Counted from the stretch's first letter, positions 46,269 through 57,134 are shown. The stretch is DNA of 64,000 nucleotides from Segetibacter koreensis DSM 18137 (GCF_000374045.1 NZ_KB893326.1:151594-215593), one strand, 5' to 3'. Numbers and translations are program-made. Notes: generated by a model not told the origin, from the sequence alone.

Positions 46269-48710
46269 ATGATAAATATATACCTGAAATTATTTTGTTG
46301 CAAGTCATATTTAATTCTTCTTTTCACTTTTATTTTCATCTCTTTTCAGGCGTCTACCCAAACGGCAGGAAGGGGAACTGTAAAAGGTAAAACGTCAGAT
46401 TCTTTGTCGTCTGCACCTTTGAGTTTTGCAGGAATAAGGATATTTAAAAGTGAGGATAAAAAATTAGAGAATGAAAGTGTAGCTAACGAAGCCGGAGAAT
46501 TTTCAGTTGAACTGAAGTATGGACGTTATTATGCCCAAATAGATTTTATGGGGTATAAATCATTCAAAACGGGTCATTTTACAGTTTCAAAGGAACATGC
46601 AACTCATCAGCTTGGAGTAATAAAATTGGTTCCTTCAACAAATACTTTAAAAGAAGTGGTTGTACAGGCAGAGAAGAGCTCAATGCAACTTTCGCTTGAT
46701 AAAAAAATATTTAATGTTGGAAAGGATCTTGCCAATGCGGGCGGTTCGGCTTCAGATATTTTAACCAACATTCCATCAGTATCTGTTGATCCCGAAGGAA
46801 ATGTAAAATTGCGGGGAAGTGACAATGTAAGGATTTTGGTTGACGGAAAACCGTCCGGTTTGGTAAGTTTTAAAGGTGGGAGCGGACTTCAACAACTGCA
46901 GGCCAGTATGATAGATAAGGTAGAAATAATAACAAATCCTTCGGCCCGGTATGAAGCAGAGGGAATGGCCGGAATAATCAATATTATTTTAAAAAAGGAT
47001 AAAAGGCAAGGCTTTAATGGTTCTTTCGAATTGACATCAGGCTATCCAACCAATTTTGGCGGCGCTGCAAACCTCAATTATCGTCATAAAAAGATCAACT
47101 TTTTTATTAATTATGGAATTGCTTACAGAAGGCAGCCAGGTGTAGGTTCATTGTACCAGGAAGTATATGGTAAGGACACAACTTTTATTTTGAGGCAGAA
47201 CAATAACGGTAAGCTTACCGGCTTTAATAATAATATCCGTGGAGGACTCGATTATTTTTTTAACGAGAACAGTATTCTTACAGCTTCCTATTTGTTTCGT
47301 CGCAGCGATGCTAAACGGATTACCGATATAAGATACCAGGACTATGTGAATAGTATCTCAAACTTAAGCAGCATTTCTACCAGGCGACAGGTTGAAGATG
47401 AAATAGAACCAAACTCAGAGTATGCAGTAAACTATAAAAGATCATTCGAGCAAAAAGGCCACGAATTGGTTGCTGAGGTAAAATATTTAGACAATTGGGA
47501 AAGCTCACGGCAGTTATTTACTCAGAATTTCTTTGCGCCAGACGGGTCAGAAAATTTTTCAAAAGCTATAGTGCAGAAATCGCCTAATGATGAATATGAA
47601 AAACAGTGGCTTTTCCAGGTGGACTACACAAAGCCAATTGGTAAAGAAGGAAAATTTGAAACGGGCCTGAGAAGTAGTTTTCGCAATATGGTAAATGATT
47701 ATTTAGTTACAGAAAAAAATACTTCAGGGGATTTTGTTCCTCTTGCCGGTCTAGATAATATATTTCTGTATGACGAAAAAATAAATGCAGCTTATGGAAT
47801 TCTTGGAAATAAAAGTAAAAAAGTATCTTACCAGGCAGGTTTACGTGCCGAATGGACAGACGTCAAAACTACACTTGAGGAAACACACCAGGTAAATCCC
47901 AGGAAGTATGTGAATCTCTTTCCAAGTGCACATTTCACTGTTGATCTTCCAAAGCAAAATGCGGTGCAGCTAAGTTATAGCCGACGGGTGAGAAGACCTG
48001 TTTATGACGATCTGAGCCCCTATATGACCTTTTCTGACAGTCGAAATTTTTTCAGCGGCAACCCTGATCTTAATCCTGAATTTAGCAACGTGTTTGAGAT
48101 AGGGCATATCAAGTATTTTGATAAAGGTTCGTTTTCATCTTCTGTTTATTACCGGAGTACGAAGGGTAAGATCGATCGTATAAGAACGGTAAACGCAGAA
48201 GGTAATTCTGCTACCAGACCTGAAAATCTCTTATCAGAAAAAGCATTTGGTACTGAGTTTACCAGTGGCTATTCACCTTATAAATGGTGGAAACTCGATT
48301 TTAATTTTAATCTCTTTCATGCTGATATAGATGGAAGTAATATTATTAAAAGTTACAAGGCATCTACCTATAGTTGGTTTGCGAGGCAGACTTCCCGTTT
48401 CATGTTTCCCAGGAATTTTGACATGCAAATGAGAGGAAATTATGAAGCGCGTCAAAAAACTGCCCAGGGAACAAGAAAGGGGCTCTATTATATTGATCTT
48501 TCAATAAGTAAAGATGTTTTCAACGGCAATGGAACAGTAACTTTTAATGTGCTGGATGTATTTAACTCCCGCCGGATGCGGTACATTACAACAGGCCCTA
48601 ATTTTTACACCGAAGGCGACTTCCAGTACAGGAGGCGACAAGTAAATCTTACTTTTAATTACCGCATAAGGCAATCAAAACAAGCTAAAAAGGCAGTTAG
48701 CGAAGAATAA
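46269..48710 (+). CDS. TonB-linked outer membrane beta-barrel receptor (OMP_b-brl_3 type)
   Basis: About 813 residues from the ATG at 46269; an ATG at 46245 in the same frame would add eight. Signal region ends near FQASTQ. Then a carboxypeptidase-D-like domain (GTVKGKTSDSLSSAPLSFAGIRI), a plug-like region (NAGGSASDILTNIPSVSVD, LRGSDNVRILVDGKPSG, SARYEAEGMAGIINIILKKD) and a long beta-barrel with conserved LSYSRRVRRPVYDDLSPY and SGNPDLNPEFSNVFEIGHI. This family is a group of TonB-dependent receptors without a SusD partner; the substrate is unknown. Confidence 0.88.
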   Translation: MINIYLKLFCCKSYLILLFTFIFISFQASTQTAGRGTVKGKTSDSLSSAPLSFAGIRIFKSEDKKLENESVANEAGEFSVELKYGRYYAQIDFMGYKSFKTGHFTVSKEHATHQLGVIKLVPSTNTLKEVVVQAEKSSMQLSLDKKIFNVGKDLANAGGSASDILTNIPSVSVDPEGNVKLRGSDNVRILVDGKPSGLVSFKGGSGLQQLQASMIDKVEIITNPSARYEAEGMAGIINIILKKDKRQGFNGSFELTSGYPTNFGGAANLNYRHKKINFFINYGIAYRRQPGVGSLYQEVYGKDTTFILRQNNNGKLTGFNNNIRGGLDYFFNENSILTASYLFRRSDAKRITDIRYQDYVNSISNLSSISTRRQVEDEIEPNSEYAVNYKRSFEQKGHELVAEVKYLDNWESSRQLFTQNFFAPDGSENFSKAIVQKSPNDEYEKQWLFQVDYTKPIGKEGKFETGLRSSFRNMVNDYLVTEKNTSGDFVPLAGLDNIFLYDEKINAAYGILGNKSKKVSYQAGLRAEWTDVKTTLEETHQVNPRKYVNLFPSAHFTVDLPKQNAVQLSYSRRVRRPVYDDLSPYMTFSDSRNFFSGNPDLNPEFSNVFEIGHIKYFDKGSFSSSVYYRSTKGKIDRIRTVNAEGNSATRPENLLSEKAFGTEFTSGYSPYKWWKLDFNFNLFHADIDGSNIIKSYKASTYSWFARQTSRFMFPRNFDMQMRGNYEARQKTAQGTRKGLYYIDLSISKDVFNGNGTVTFNVLDVFNSRRMRYITTGPNFYTEGDFQYRRRQVNLTFNYRIRQSKQAKKAVSEE

Positions 48711-48887
48711 TTGTGAGGAGAAAAAACATTAAGTTTTTTAATTAATAAATTCTTAGAAAGTAAAGAATTAAGAAAATTTGAAGACTCATTAAATTCCTAT
48801 TACCGCATCAACATTTTCAGACATTGAATTTGTTATACTCGGAAAGAGTTTTTTCATATAAAATTTAAAACACTAATAAAATAATTA

Positions 48888-49289
48888 TCAGCTATTTTGT
48901 CTGATTAAAGCAACAGTTAACGCTTTGCTTTTTTCTTTCGGGCGAACAATCAGGTAGTAATAGCCAATTATGACAATTCCTATTGTAAATGGTATTATTG
49001 TGTAATATCTAAGACTATCGTTGTGTGAATAGAATTCTGTAAGCATCCAATAGGCGTTGGCAACAATCCAGAAATCAACAGCAAGGTTATGAAGCAATTC
49101 ACTTTTGATATGCCTTGTCTGGTAAGTTATAAGTAAAGCCGCCGATATCGTTGGAATAATCATAATTAGTCCTAATGGTTTCCACAGCATTGCCCAGCTA
49201 AGATCTTTTAACAACCAAAATACAATATGAAGATTTTCTGTTTTTCTGTGTTTTGCCGGTATTGAATACATTTCTTCTTCAGAGCTCAT
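48888..49289 (-). CDS. Small membrane protein with four helices
   Basis: A 133-residue protein with four hydrophobic stretches at about 23-47, 66-84, 96-108 and 105-125 and a charged N-terminus (SSEEEMYSIPAKHRKTEN). I do not recognise a named family; the Trp-rich helices resemble conserved small Bacteroidota membrane proteins. It lies 40 bp downstream of the FAD oxidoreductase gene on the same strand and may be co-transcribed. Confidence 0.7.
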   Translation of the reverse strand: MSSEEEMYSIPAKHRKTENLHIVFWLLKDLSWAMLWKPLGLIMIIPTISAALLITYQTRHIKSELLHNLAVDFWIVANAYWMLTEFYSHNDSLRYYTIIPFTIGIVIIGYYYLIVRPKEKSKALTVALIRQNS

Positions 49290-49329
49290 TTTACATATTA
49301 ATTGAATTTCAAAAATAGGGATAGAAGGT

Positions 49330-50391
49330 TTAATTCAATTTCCTTGATAGTATTTTTTCAAAGCGCTTTACATCTGCATCTGCATATATTGGTTTCCCTT
49401 CGGTTAAATGGGAAGTAAGTTGTTTAGCAAAAAACGGAGCGAGCGAGCATCCCTTGGTTCCCATGCCATTTAATATTCCTACAGTCGAAAATCTTGGATG
49501 TAAGCCAACAAAAGGTCTTCGTTCCATATTTGCAGGTCTTACAGATGCTATATGGTCCACAATTTCAAAAGGCACTTTTAACCAGTACTTAAGTTGACTT
49601 GCCACCCTCTCTCTATAGGCAGATGTAGGTTGTACATTAGCAAAGTTCCATTCGTATGATGAGCCTATCCAGAAAAGGTCATCTCTCCATGGCACTATAC
49701 TTATTCCTTGTTTATAGATGTAATTTTGGGGAAGTCCAGGTATTTTTGCAATAATTGCTTCTCCCTTATTAGGGGCATAAGGCAGGTTTTTGAAAAAGGG
49801 ATTATCAGTCCCTGCAACACCATCACAGAAAATGATCTTTTTTGCCGTAATATTTTTGTAAGTGATAAAGTCATTATTCACCAAACAATTATCCCAACTA
49901 AATTCTTCATTAATTAACACTTTTTCTGATGTTAATTTCTCTCTCCAACAGTCGAGCATAACATTTATATCTGCAAGCAGGCAGGGATTAATTTCGCCTA
50001 TATCGAAGTGATAATTGAAATAACTTTTCCATTCAAAAGTTGCAGGTATATGCAGGTATTCACGCTCTTCACTCAAACGTTTGTCGAAGGCTTCTTTCAT
50101 TTGCAGACTTGGGTGAAAGTCAAGTACGCTGCTTTTTTTTACCAGGTTTTTACCAAATTCATTTCCCAGTTCTGTATATGCTTTTAATGCAAAAGGCAGT
50201 AATTCTTCAATTCTCCATGTTCTCACAATTCGTCTTCCGGTAACAGGATTGATAACCCCACTTGCCACTTTACTTGCTGTAAAAGGGGTTGACTTATCTA
50301 TTACAAATACTTTTTTTCCTGCTTGCAGTAAATAGTAGCTTAAAAAAGTGCCACTTAAGCCCTGGCCGATAATCAGGTAATCGATAGACAT
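49330..50391 (-). CDS. DAO-family FAD-dependent oxidoreductase
   Basis: A 353-residue flavoprotein with the FAD-binding YLIIGQGLSGTFLSYYLL near residues 5-22, a VIDKST segment, GVINPVTGRRIVRTW, and a C-terminal ILNGMGTKGCSLAPFFA. The D-amino-acid oxidase/glycine oxidase family oxidises amines or amino acids. Substrate is unclear. A ThiO role is unlikely because the thiamin operon already has ThiH and lies 4 kb away. Confidence 0.85.
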   Translation of the reverse strand: MSIDYLIIGQGLSGTFLSYYLLQAGKKVFVIDKSTPFTASKVASGVINPVTGRRIVRTWRIEELLPFALKAYTELGNEFGKNLVKKSSVLDFHPSLQMKEAFDKRLSEEREYLHIPATFEWKSYFNYHFDIGEINPCLLADINVMLDCWREKLTSEKVLINEEFSWDNCLVNNDFITYKNITAKKIIFCDGVAGTDNPFFKNLPYAPNKGEAIIAKIPGLPQNYIYKQGISIVPWRDDLFWIGSSYEWNFANVQPTSAYRERVASQLKYWLKVPFEIVDHIASVRPANMERRPFVGLHPRFSTVGILNGMGTKGCSLAPFFAKQLTSHLTEGKPIYADADVKRFEKILSRKLN

Positions 50392-50520
50392 CAGGAATAT
50401 TTGGAGATTAATATTACAATTTACTTTACACCTGCATTAGTTTTACAGGCTGTCATTTTTATTTTTAAGAATGTATTTTTTAATTGATGTGGAAGTGCAC
50501 TTTAACTACTTTGTTATAAT

Positions 50521-50556
50521 TAAAAAGACCTGCTTATTTGGAAAGCCAGGTCTTTT
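50521..50556 (-). terminator. Terminator of sucD
   Basis: Eleven-bp arms AAAAAGACCTG and CAGGTCTTTTT, with inner CTT/AAG pairing and T tracts on both strands. It lies 22 bp after the sucD stop. Confidence 0.8.
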
Positions 50557-50578
50557 TAATATTTTTTATACGTTTATT

Positions 50579-51451
50579 TTATTTTTTTAACGCTTCAGCC
50601 ATTGTTCTTCCAATATCTGCAGGGCTGTCAACTACATGAATTCCGCACTCTTTCATGATCTTCATTTTAGCAGCAGCTGTATCATCAGCACCACCAACTA
50701 TTGCTCCTGCATGACCCATACGCCTGCCGGGAGGAGCCGTTTGACCTGCTATGAATCCCACTACCGGTTTGGTTCCGTTTTCTTTTACCCAACGTGCAGC
50801 TTCGGCTTCCATTCCGCCACCAATTTCACCAATCATTATTATGCCTTCTGTTTCAGCGTCATTCATCAGTAATTCTACTGCTTCTTTAGTGGTAGTGCCA
50901 ATAATAGGGTCACCACCAATGCCAATGGCTGTAGATATACCTAACCCTGCTTTTACTGCCTGGTCAGCTGCTTCATATGTAAGTGTTCCTGATTTTGAAA
51001 CAATCCCGATTCTTCCAGCCTTGAAAATAAAACCTGGCATAATGCCTACTTTAGCTTCGTCTGCGGTTATAACACCAGGGCAGTTGGGACCAATTAAGCG
51101 TGTTGATTTACAAAGCAGGTAATTTTTTACTTTAACCATATCCTGCACAGGAATACCTTCTGTAATACAAACAACTAAGGCAATTCCTGCATCTGCCGCT
51201 TCCATGATAGCGTCTGCTGCAAAAGCAGGCGGAACGAAAATGATACTTACATCAGCGCCGGTGTTTTGAACGGCTTCTGCAACGGTGTTAAATACAGGCC
51301 TGTCTAAATGGGTAGAGCCGCCTTTTCCCGGAGTAACTCCACCAACTACATTAGTTCCATACTCTATCATTTGTGAAGCATGAAAAGTTCCTTCTGTTCC
51401 GGTAAAACCCTGTACAATTATTTTAGAATTTTTATTAACTAATACACTCAT
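50579..51451 (-). CDS. sucD: Succinyl-CoA synthetase, alpha subunit
   Basis: A 290-residue alpha subunit. CoA-binding Rossmann domain [31 protein letters not shown] and [15 protein letters not shown] near 121-126; C-terminal ligase domain with the phosphohistidine H247 in [10 protein letters not shown]. With the beta subunit (not in this window) it makes ATP or GTP from succinyl-CoA in the TCA cycle. Single gene here with its own terminator. Confidence 0.96.
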   Translation of the reverse strand: MSVLVNKNSKIIVQGFTGTEGTFHASQMIEYGTNVVGGVTPGKGGSTHLDRPVFNTVAEAVQNTGADVSIIFVPPAFAADAIMEAADAGIALVVCITEGIPVQDMVKVKNYLLCKSTRLIGPNCPGVITADEAKVGIMPGFIFKAGRIGIVSKSGTLTYEAADQAVKAGLGISTAIGIGGDPIIGTTTKEAVELLMNDAETEGIIMIGEIGGGMEAEAARWVKENGTKPVVGFIAGQTAPPGRRMGHAGAIVGGADDTAAAKMKIMKECGIHVVDSPADIGRTMAEALKK

Positions 51452-51799
51452 AGCAAACAGTTGATGTAGTTTTTAATGTTGCGCAAAAATAGGATATAAC
51501 AGTTATAAACAACATATTTAAATTTATAGCAAAGGAATAAATAATCTGCTTGTATAAATGAAACTTGTATTTAGTTTTACACTAAAGCAAGTACTTCGCT
51601 ATGGGCTTTTGATGGCGGTAGCAATTGTTTATATGGATGGAAGAATCGTGAACGATGATTTTGCAATAAATGCTCAAGATCAAAATATATTTATTAGATA
51701 CTTTGTGGTTGGATAAAAAATAGGAAATAGTAATAACTATGAAAAAAGTTTATGCGAAAGTTTGGGCAGTTTTACTAATCAACTTCTATAATTTAAACA
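51452..51799. other. 348-base region with a 52-residue small ORF
   Basis: Between sucD and the MlaF-like gene. It contains one plus-strand open frame (51558-51716) described separately; nothing else was recognised. Confidence 0.45.
51558..51716 (+). CDS. Possible small protein (52 aa)
   Basis: An ATG-to-TAA frame with 52 residues; begins MKLVFSFTLKQVLRYGLLMA and ends FIRYFVVG. It has a moderately hydrophobic first half and opposite orientation to both neighbours. No family recognised. It may be chance, but composition is protein-like. Confidence 0.25.
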   Translation: MKLVFSFTLKQVLRYGLLMAVAIVYMDGRIVNDDFAINAQDQNIFIRYFVVG

Positions 51800-52585
51800 T
51801 TAAACTCCTGCTTTTTCTTTTTCCGCTTCCATCATACGCATCTGTTTTGCATCTTGTAAAAATTCGGAAGCAAATATAAACTGGTTTAATTTTTCGTCCT
51901 TGCTGTGTATGATGTCTTTGTTCGATCCTTCCCACTGTTTGTGCCCCTGGTAAATGTAGAAAATGTGATCCCCGATTTCCATTACGCTATTCATATCATG
52001 CGTAACTACCACTGTAGTTATATTATACTCAAGTGTCAGGTCCTTTATAAGTTTATCTATAACGAGTGAAGTTTGCGGATCAAGGCCTGAATTAGGTTCA
52101 TCACAAAAAAGATATTTCGGATTAAGTACTATCGAACGGGCAATACCTACTCTTTTTTTCATTCCACCACTTATTTCAGATGGAAATTTTTTATTTGCAC
52201 CTTCCATATTTACCCTTGCCAAAACTTCATTTACTTTTTTTATCTTGTCTTTATGCTTCAGGTCTGTAAACATATCAAGCGGAAACTTTATGTTTTGTTC
52301 TACAGTCATGCTGTCAAACAAAGCTGATCCCTGGAAGAGCATTCCTATTTGCTGACGCAATTCTTTTCTATCCTGTACTGAAAGCTCAGTCATGCTCTGA
52401 CCGTCGTAAATAACGTGTCCCTCATCAGGGGTAAACAAACCAACTATACATTTCAATAAAACTGTTTTTCCGCTGCCGCTGGATCCTATAATAAGATTGC
52501 ATTTACCCGTTTCCATAACCAGGCTTACATCGTTTAAAATAGTCTTTTCTCCGAAGCTTTTTTTTATGTGTTGTATCTCAATCAT
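51800..52585 (-). CDS. mlaF: MlaF-type ABC transporter ATPase
   Basis: A 261-residue ATPase with Walker A GSSGSGKT (about 34-41), Q-loop GMLFQGSALFDSMTV, signature ISGGMKKRVGIARSIV (about 138-153), Walker B YLFCDEPNSGLDP and a switch histidine in VVTHDM. The ISGGMKKR signature is characteristic of the phospholipid/sterol (Mla/Mkl) importers. It works with the MlaE permease 11 bp upstream in the inner membrane. Confidence 0.92.
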   Translation of the reverse strand: MIEIQHIKKSFGEKTILNDVSLVMETGKCNLIIGSSGSGKTVLLKCIVGLFTPDEGHVIYDGQSMTELSVQDRKELRQQIGMLFQGSALFDSMTVEQNIKFPLDMFTDLKHKDKIKKVNEVLARVNMEGANKKFPSEISGGMKKRVGIARSIVLNPKYLFCDEPNSGLDPQTSLVIDKLIKDLTLEYNITTVVVTHDMNSVMEIGDHIFYIYQGHKQWEGSNKDIIHSKDEKLNQFIFASEFLQDAKQMRMMEAEKEKAGV

Positions 52586-52596
52586 GCTTGTAAAAT

Positions 52597-53334
52597 TTAA
52601 AGTAACAGGGCAGCAAGAGCATAGTCAGCGATAAGAACTAATATACAGCTAACTACAACAGAGGTAGTGCTGCTGCGTCCTATTTCCAGCGAACCTCCTG
52701 TTACATAATAACCATAATAGGCCGGAACACTGCTGACAATAAAAGCAAATGTATACGCTTTGCTTAAGGCAAAACCAACATTAAAAGGAGAAAAGTGAGT
52801 TCGTAAACCGATGTCAAAAATGTCTGCTGCAACAATATTTGAAAGATCTGCAGCAGTCCTTCCGCCCCAGATGCCCAGGAAAGCAGACAGAGTAATAAGA
52901 CAGGGAATCATTAACAATGCAGCAGCGATCTTTGGTAAAACGAGATATGCTTTGGTATTGATGCCCATAATTTCCAGCGCATCAATTTGCTCACTTATGC
53001 GCATATTGCCCAACTCACTCGCTATTTTGCTTCCTACCACTCCTGCAAGTACGATGCTGACAACAGTAGGTGCAAGTTCCAGTATCATACTATCTCTCAC
53101 CACTTGTCCAATAGTGCTCAGCGGAACCAGTGGACTTACTAACTGGTATGCGGTCTGAACAGTTGTAACAGCACCAAGAAACAGAGAAATTATAACAACG
53201 ATCGGCAAAGAGCCTATGCCAATTTCAACACATTGGTGCATAAACTCTTTCCAGTAGATCTTTGGATTCTCCGGTCTTGTAAACATGCCCTTCAGCAACA
53301 GAAGATACTGTCCGAATTTTGTAAAAAATCTCAT
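52597..53334 (-). CDS. mlaE: MlaE-type ABC transporter permease
   Basis: A 245-residue membrane protein with the MlaE pattern: MHQCVEIGIGSLPIVVIISLFLGAVTTVQT, VVSIVLAGVVGSKIASELGNMRISEQIDALEIMG and LPKIAAALLMIPCL. It forms the channel for lipid movement between inner membrane and periplasmic MCE partners. No MCE/MlaD gene follows the ATPase in this window, so the partner is elsewhere. It begins 31 bp after the malic enzyme gene ends. Confidence 0.92.
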   Translation of the reverse strand: MRFFTKFGQYLLLLKGMFTRPENPKIYWKEFMHQCVEIGIGSLPIVVIISLFLGAVTTVQTAYQLVSPLVPLSTIGQVVRDSMILELAPTVVSIVLAGVVGSKIASELGNMRISEQIDALEIMGINTKAYLVLPKIAAALLMIPCLITLSAFLGIWGGRTAADLSNIVAADIFDIGLRTHFSPFNVGFALSKAYTFAFIVSSVPAYYGYYVTGGSLEIGRSSTTSVVVSCILVLIADYALAALLL

Positions 53335-53365
53335 TGAGAATGGGTAACCTTGGTTTTAATTTTTT

Positions 53366-55702
53366 CTAAGATTTGTTGCGTTTCCACCAGCTGCTTTTGT
53401 TAATCTCTTTTTCTGTATCGTTTTTAGACTTCATTTGTGCATCTATTACAGCAATAACTGTCATATTTGTAATACTTCTTACACTGCTTCCAAGTTGCAA
53501 CACATGAACCGGCTTTTTCAATCCTAACAAAATCGGGCCAATTATTTCTGCGCCACCAACTTCTTTCAGCAGGTTGTACGCAATATTGCCTGCAGCAAGA
53601 TTTGGAAAAATCAGCGTATTAACCTCGTGATCAACAAGATCACTAAAAGGATAATTTTCTTTTAAAACTTCTTTATTAAAAGCCATACTAACCTGCATTT
53701 CTCCGTCCACTATAAGATCTGGCCTTCTTTGCTTTACAATTGCTGTTGCTGTAGCCATCAGCTCTGCCTCGGGAGAATTGCTGCTTCCAAAGTTTGAGTA
53801 ACTGAGCATTGCAATACGAGGAGTGATGTTAAATTGTTTTACTTCTCCTGCCACCATTATAGCTATGTCTGCCACCTCTTCTGCTGTTGGATTAAAGTTT
53901 ATGGTTGTATCTGCAAGAAACAGAGGGCCTTTTTTGGTTATGACAATGTACATTCCCGCTATTTTCTGTACCTGCTCATCTTTGCCGATTATTTGTAATG
54001 CCGGTCTTATGGTTTCGGGATAATTTTTTGAAAGTCCTGATATCATTGCGTCGGCATCGCCGGTTTCAACCATCATGCTTCCATAATAGTTGCGGTCCTT
54101 CATTATTTTTTTACTTTCATAATAGTTGTAGCCTTTTCTTTTTCTTTTCTCAAAAAATAATTTACTGTATTCGTTGCGTTTTGCTTCAGACTCTGGAGCC
54201 GACGGATCGATTATAGGAAAACCCGCTACATCTATATTGTTAGCTGCTGCTATAGCAGTAATATTTTTAACATCGCCTAATAAAATGGGATAAGCTACTC
54301 CTTCGTCAAAAACAATTTGTGCGGCTTTTAGAATTTTAATATTATCAGCATCTGCAAAAACCACCCTTTTAGGTTCTCTTCTTGCTTTTGCTCCTATCAC
54401 CCTCAACAGCTGGTTATCCAGCCCTAATCGTCTATTAAGTTCTACGGCATAAGCACCCCAGTCATCAACAGGCTTTTGCGCCACTCCGCTTTCCATAGCT
54501 GCTTTTGCAACTGCCGGCGCCACCGTGATTAATAATCTTGGATCGAGCGGCTTGGGAATAATATAGTCAGGACCGAAAACGATTGTTTTTTCGTTGTAAG
54601 CCATATTTACAATATCGGGAACCGCTGACTTAGCCAATTCTGCCAGTGCCTTAACGGCTGCCAGTTTCATGGCTTCATTTATTTGAGTAGCTCTTACATC
54701 CAATGCTCCACGAAAAATGTAAGGAAAGCCAAGAACATTGTTTACCTGGTTGGGATAATCAGAACGACCTGTGGCCATAATAATATCTTTTCGTGCTTCT
54801 ACAGCTATATTATATGGTATCTCAGGGTCGGGATTAGCCATGGCAAAAACAATGGGATTTTTTGCCATGCTTTTTATCATATCTGCCGTAAGTACGTTGC
54901 CTACGCTTAACCCAAGAAAAACATCTGCGTCTTTCATCGCTTTTTCCAGCGTCCAGTCGGTGCGGCTTACTGCAAATTTTTGTTTTTCCTCATCCAGGTC
55001 AGTGCGTCCTTTGTGCAGTACGCCGTCTTTATCAAACATGATGAAATTTTCATAACGGGCACCAAGCGATACGTATAATCTAACGCAAGCCATAGCAGCT
55101 GCTCCTGCTCCGTTTACTACAAATTCTACTTTTTCAATTTTTTTACGCTGTAACTCAAGCGCATTGAGCAGAGCAGCACTGCTTATGATAGCAGTACCAT
55201 GCTGATCATCGTGCATTACCGGTATCTTGAGTCTTTCACGAAGCGATGTTTCAATTTCAAAACATTCCGGTGCTTTAATGTCCTCCAGGTTTATTCCACC
55301 GAAAGTAGGCTCAAGGGAAGCTACGATATCCACAAACTTTTTTGGGTCTTTTTCATTTATTTCTATATCAAAAACGTCTATGTCGGCAAATATTTTAAAT
55401 AATACCCCTTTTCCCTCCATTACCGGTTTGCTCGCTTCGGGGCCAATGTCGCCAAGACCCAGCACGGCAGTGCCGTTTGTTATTACGGCTACAAGATTGC
55501 CTTTAGCTGTATATTTATATGCATCTTCTTTATTTGCAGCAATTTCTTTGCAAGGCTCTGCCACACCAGGGCTGTAAGCCAGAGAAAGGTCTCTTTGTGT
55601 TTTGGCTTCTTTAGTAGGCACTACTTCTATTTTTCCCGGCTTTCCTTCTGAGTGATATGCCAAAGCTTGATCACGCCTTACATTTTTTTGCATATTTTCC
55701 AT
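53366..55702 (-). CDS. maeB: NADP-dependent malic enzyme with phosphotransacetylase-like domain
   Basis: A 778-residue hybrid. N-terminal malic enzyme domain (residues ~1-430) has [52 protein letters not shown] and [17 protein letters not shown]. From ~440 a phosphate-acetyltransferase-like domain ([54 protein letters not shown]) serves in allosteric control, often by acetyl-CoA. It decarboxylates malate to pyruvate. Co-directional with mlaE/mlaF but functionally unrelated. Confidence 0.95.
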   Translation of the reverse strand: MENMQKNVRRDQALAYHSEGKPGKIEVVPTKEAKTQRDLSLAYSPGVAEPCKEIAANKEDAYKYTAKGNLVAVITNGTAVLGLGDIGPEASKPVMEGKGVLFKIFADIDVFDIEINEKDPKKFVDIVASLEPTFGGINLEDIKAPECFEIETSLRERLKIPVMHDDQHGTAIISSAALLNALELQRKKIEKVEFVVNGAGAAAMACVRLYVSLGARYENFIMFDKDGVLHKGRTDLDEEKQKFAVSRTDWTLEKAMKDADVFLGLSVGNVLTADMIKSMAKNPIVFAMANPDPEIPYNIAVEARKDIIMATGRSDYPNQVNNVLGFPYIFRGALDVRATQINEAMKLAAVKALAELAKSAVPDIVNMAYNEKTIVFGPDYIIPKPLDPRLLITVAPAVAKAAMESGVAQKPVDDWGAYAVELNRRLGLDNQLLRVIGAKARREPKRVVFADADNIKILKAAQIVFDEGVAYPILLGDVKNITAIAAANNIDVAGFPIIDPSAPESEAKRNEYSKLFFEKRKRKGYNYYESKKIMKDRNYYGSMMVETGDADAMISGLSKNYPETIRPALQIIGKDEQVQKIAGMYIVITKKGPLFLADTTINFNPTAEEVADIAIMVAGEVKQFNITPRIAMLSYSNFGSSNSPEAELMATATAIVKQRRPDLIVDGEMQVSMAFNKEVLKENYPFSDLVDHEVNTLIFPNLAAGNIAYNLLKEVGGAEIIGPILLGLKKPVHVLQLGSSVRSITNMTVIAVIDAQMKSKNDTEKEINKSSWWKRNKS

Positions 55703-56183
55703 AACTAAAGCAAATTACGACAATTGGCAGGAAGCCAGGTTTACTATTCTTTTATTAACCATACTTGTAAAATATTTTTTTAAGGCTTTATTACAATCGG
55801 AACGTTCGTTATTAAAAAAGATCAATATCTTTTTTGAGGTGAAATATCTTTTTACGACTGTTCGCATTTTCCAGGATTTTCTTCTAAGGAAAAAGCAATG
55901 ATTTAAATGCTTGAAAAAGGTTCTAATTCTTTTTGGCTTGCATTCGAATTTAAACATAAAAAAATTCTCAATATTCATCTTAGACTTACTAGTTTTATAA
56001 ATTTAAAAGTTATTATTTACTTGTTCGTTTAAAACCATACTCATCGGAAAGAAGAACGGTTAGTTCGCATCATATGACCAAAGATGTGTAGCCAGCCAGT
56101 GACACAGAATATGAAGTAAAATAAATAAAGGTTGCGGTAGCAAAATATGTAATCAATTAAAATCACATAGAAATAATACAACA
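55703..56183. other. 481-base divergent intergenic region
   Basis: AT-rich. Contains a 9-bp-arm hairpin (AAAAAAGAT..ATCTTTTTT at 55814-55835) that could be a weak bidirectional terminator. An apparent minus-strand ORF (55715-55978) is K/F/N-rich and looks spurious. Confidence 0.45.
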
Positions 56184-57008
56184 ATGAAAAAGCTTTTGGT
56201 AACGACTGCCCTTGTTTGTCTGATTTGTTCTTTTTCTTCAAAAGAAATTACATGGGTTGCCATTGGCGATTCCATTACTTATTTAAATGATCACAAAGAC
56301 GAAACAGGGGATAGGGTTACAAAGGGATATATGACAAGGGTGGTAGAAAAACTAGGCAACATACATTACATCAACCAGGGGCATAACGGATGGACATCAG
56401 GCGGTATAGCTAATGATATTGAAAAACTAGGGTTGGTAAAAGCTGATGTATATTCTGTTTTTCTTGGTACGAATGATTGGTGGGGAGGGCGGCCAATAGG
56501 AAAATTCACAGATTATAAAAACAATACGGGTAATAGCACCTTGTACGGCTCTTACCGTATTATTATCAATAAACTTCGCAGCCTCAATAATGATGCTAAA
56601 ATAATTCTTATTACGCCTATGCAGCGAGCAGATTTTGTTTATATAGCTGATATGAAAAACAATGCGTATGGTTCCTATAAAAAGAAAAATCAACAATCGC
56701 TTGCGCAGTTTGTAGATGCAATAAATACGATTGGAAAATATGAACATTTTGAAGTAGTGGACCTTTACAACAATAGCGGTATGACGCTCGATAAACTGGT
56801 AAAGTACAAACGATTAAAAGATCCTAAAACAGGTGCTTATAAAAATTACCGGTATCCGGCTTTTCTTGATGTTCCTTTTAACCCTGAAACGGATGATTAT
56901 CCTTATCCTACCGATGCAATTGGAATGACTTATGATGGCCTTCATCCATCAGACAAAGGGAACGAAATCATTGCCAATATGCTCGTAAAAATTATGAAAA
57001 GATATTAA
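56184..57008 (+). CDS. SGNH/GDSL hydrolase family protein, exported
   Basis: A 274-residue protein with a short signal (MKKLLVTTALVCLIC). SGNH blocks: AIGDSITYL with S30, GHNGWTSGG around 75, LGTNDWWG with the block III Asn near 101, and YDGLHPSD with D251 and H254. Hence a complete SGNH set. Substrate unknown; probably a glycan or lipid ester. It is a single gene, unrelated by position to the esterase at 13638. Confidence 0.85.
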   Translation: MKKLLVTTALVCLICSFSSKEITWVAIGDSITYLNDHKDETGDRVTKGYMTRVVEKLGNIHYINQGHNGWTSGGIANDIEKLGLVKADVYSVFLGTNDWWGGRPIGKFTDYKNNTGNSTLYGSYRIIINKLRSLNNDAKIILITPMQRADFVYIADMKNNAYGSYKKKNQQSLAQFVDAINTIGKYEHFEVVDLYNNSGMTLDKLVKYKRLKDPKTGAYKNYRYPAFLDVPFNPETDDYPYPTDAIGMTYDGLHPSDKGNEIIANMLVKIMKRY

Positions 57009-57134
57009 TGAATATTAGTGGATATTTTAATCCGGTTATCATTATACAGCCAACCTGATTTATTGAAATGCCGGTAGAGGAAATTGCAGGCAGCAACAGT
57101 TTCAGAAAAGACGGTAGTTAGAATTGTTCAGGTA

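Noticed and set aside
49330-50391. FAD oxidoreductase as the thiamin glycine oxidase ThiO
   Set aside because: The thiamin operon already encodes ThiH, which replaces ThiO, and the gene is about 4 kb away and not under the riboswitch.
55715-55978. Minus-strand open frame of 87 codons before maeB
   Set aside because: Very rich in K, F, N and R with no domain, in AT-rich promoter DNA; treated as chance.
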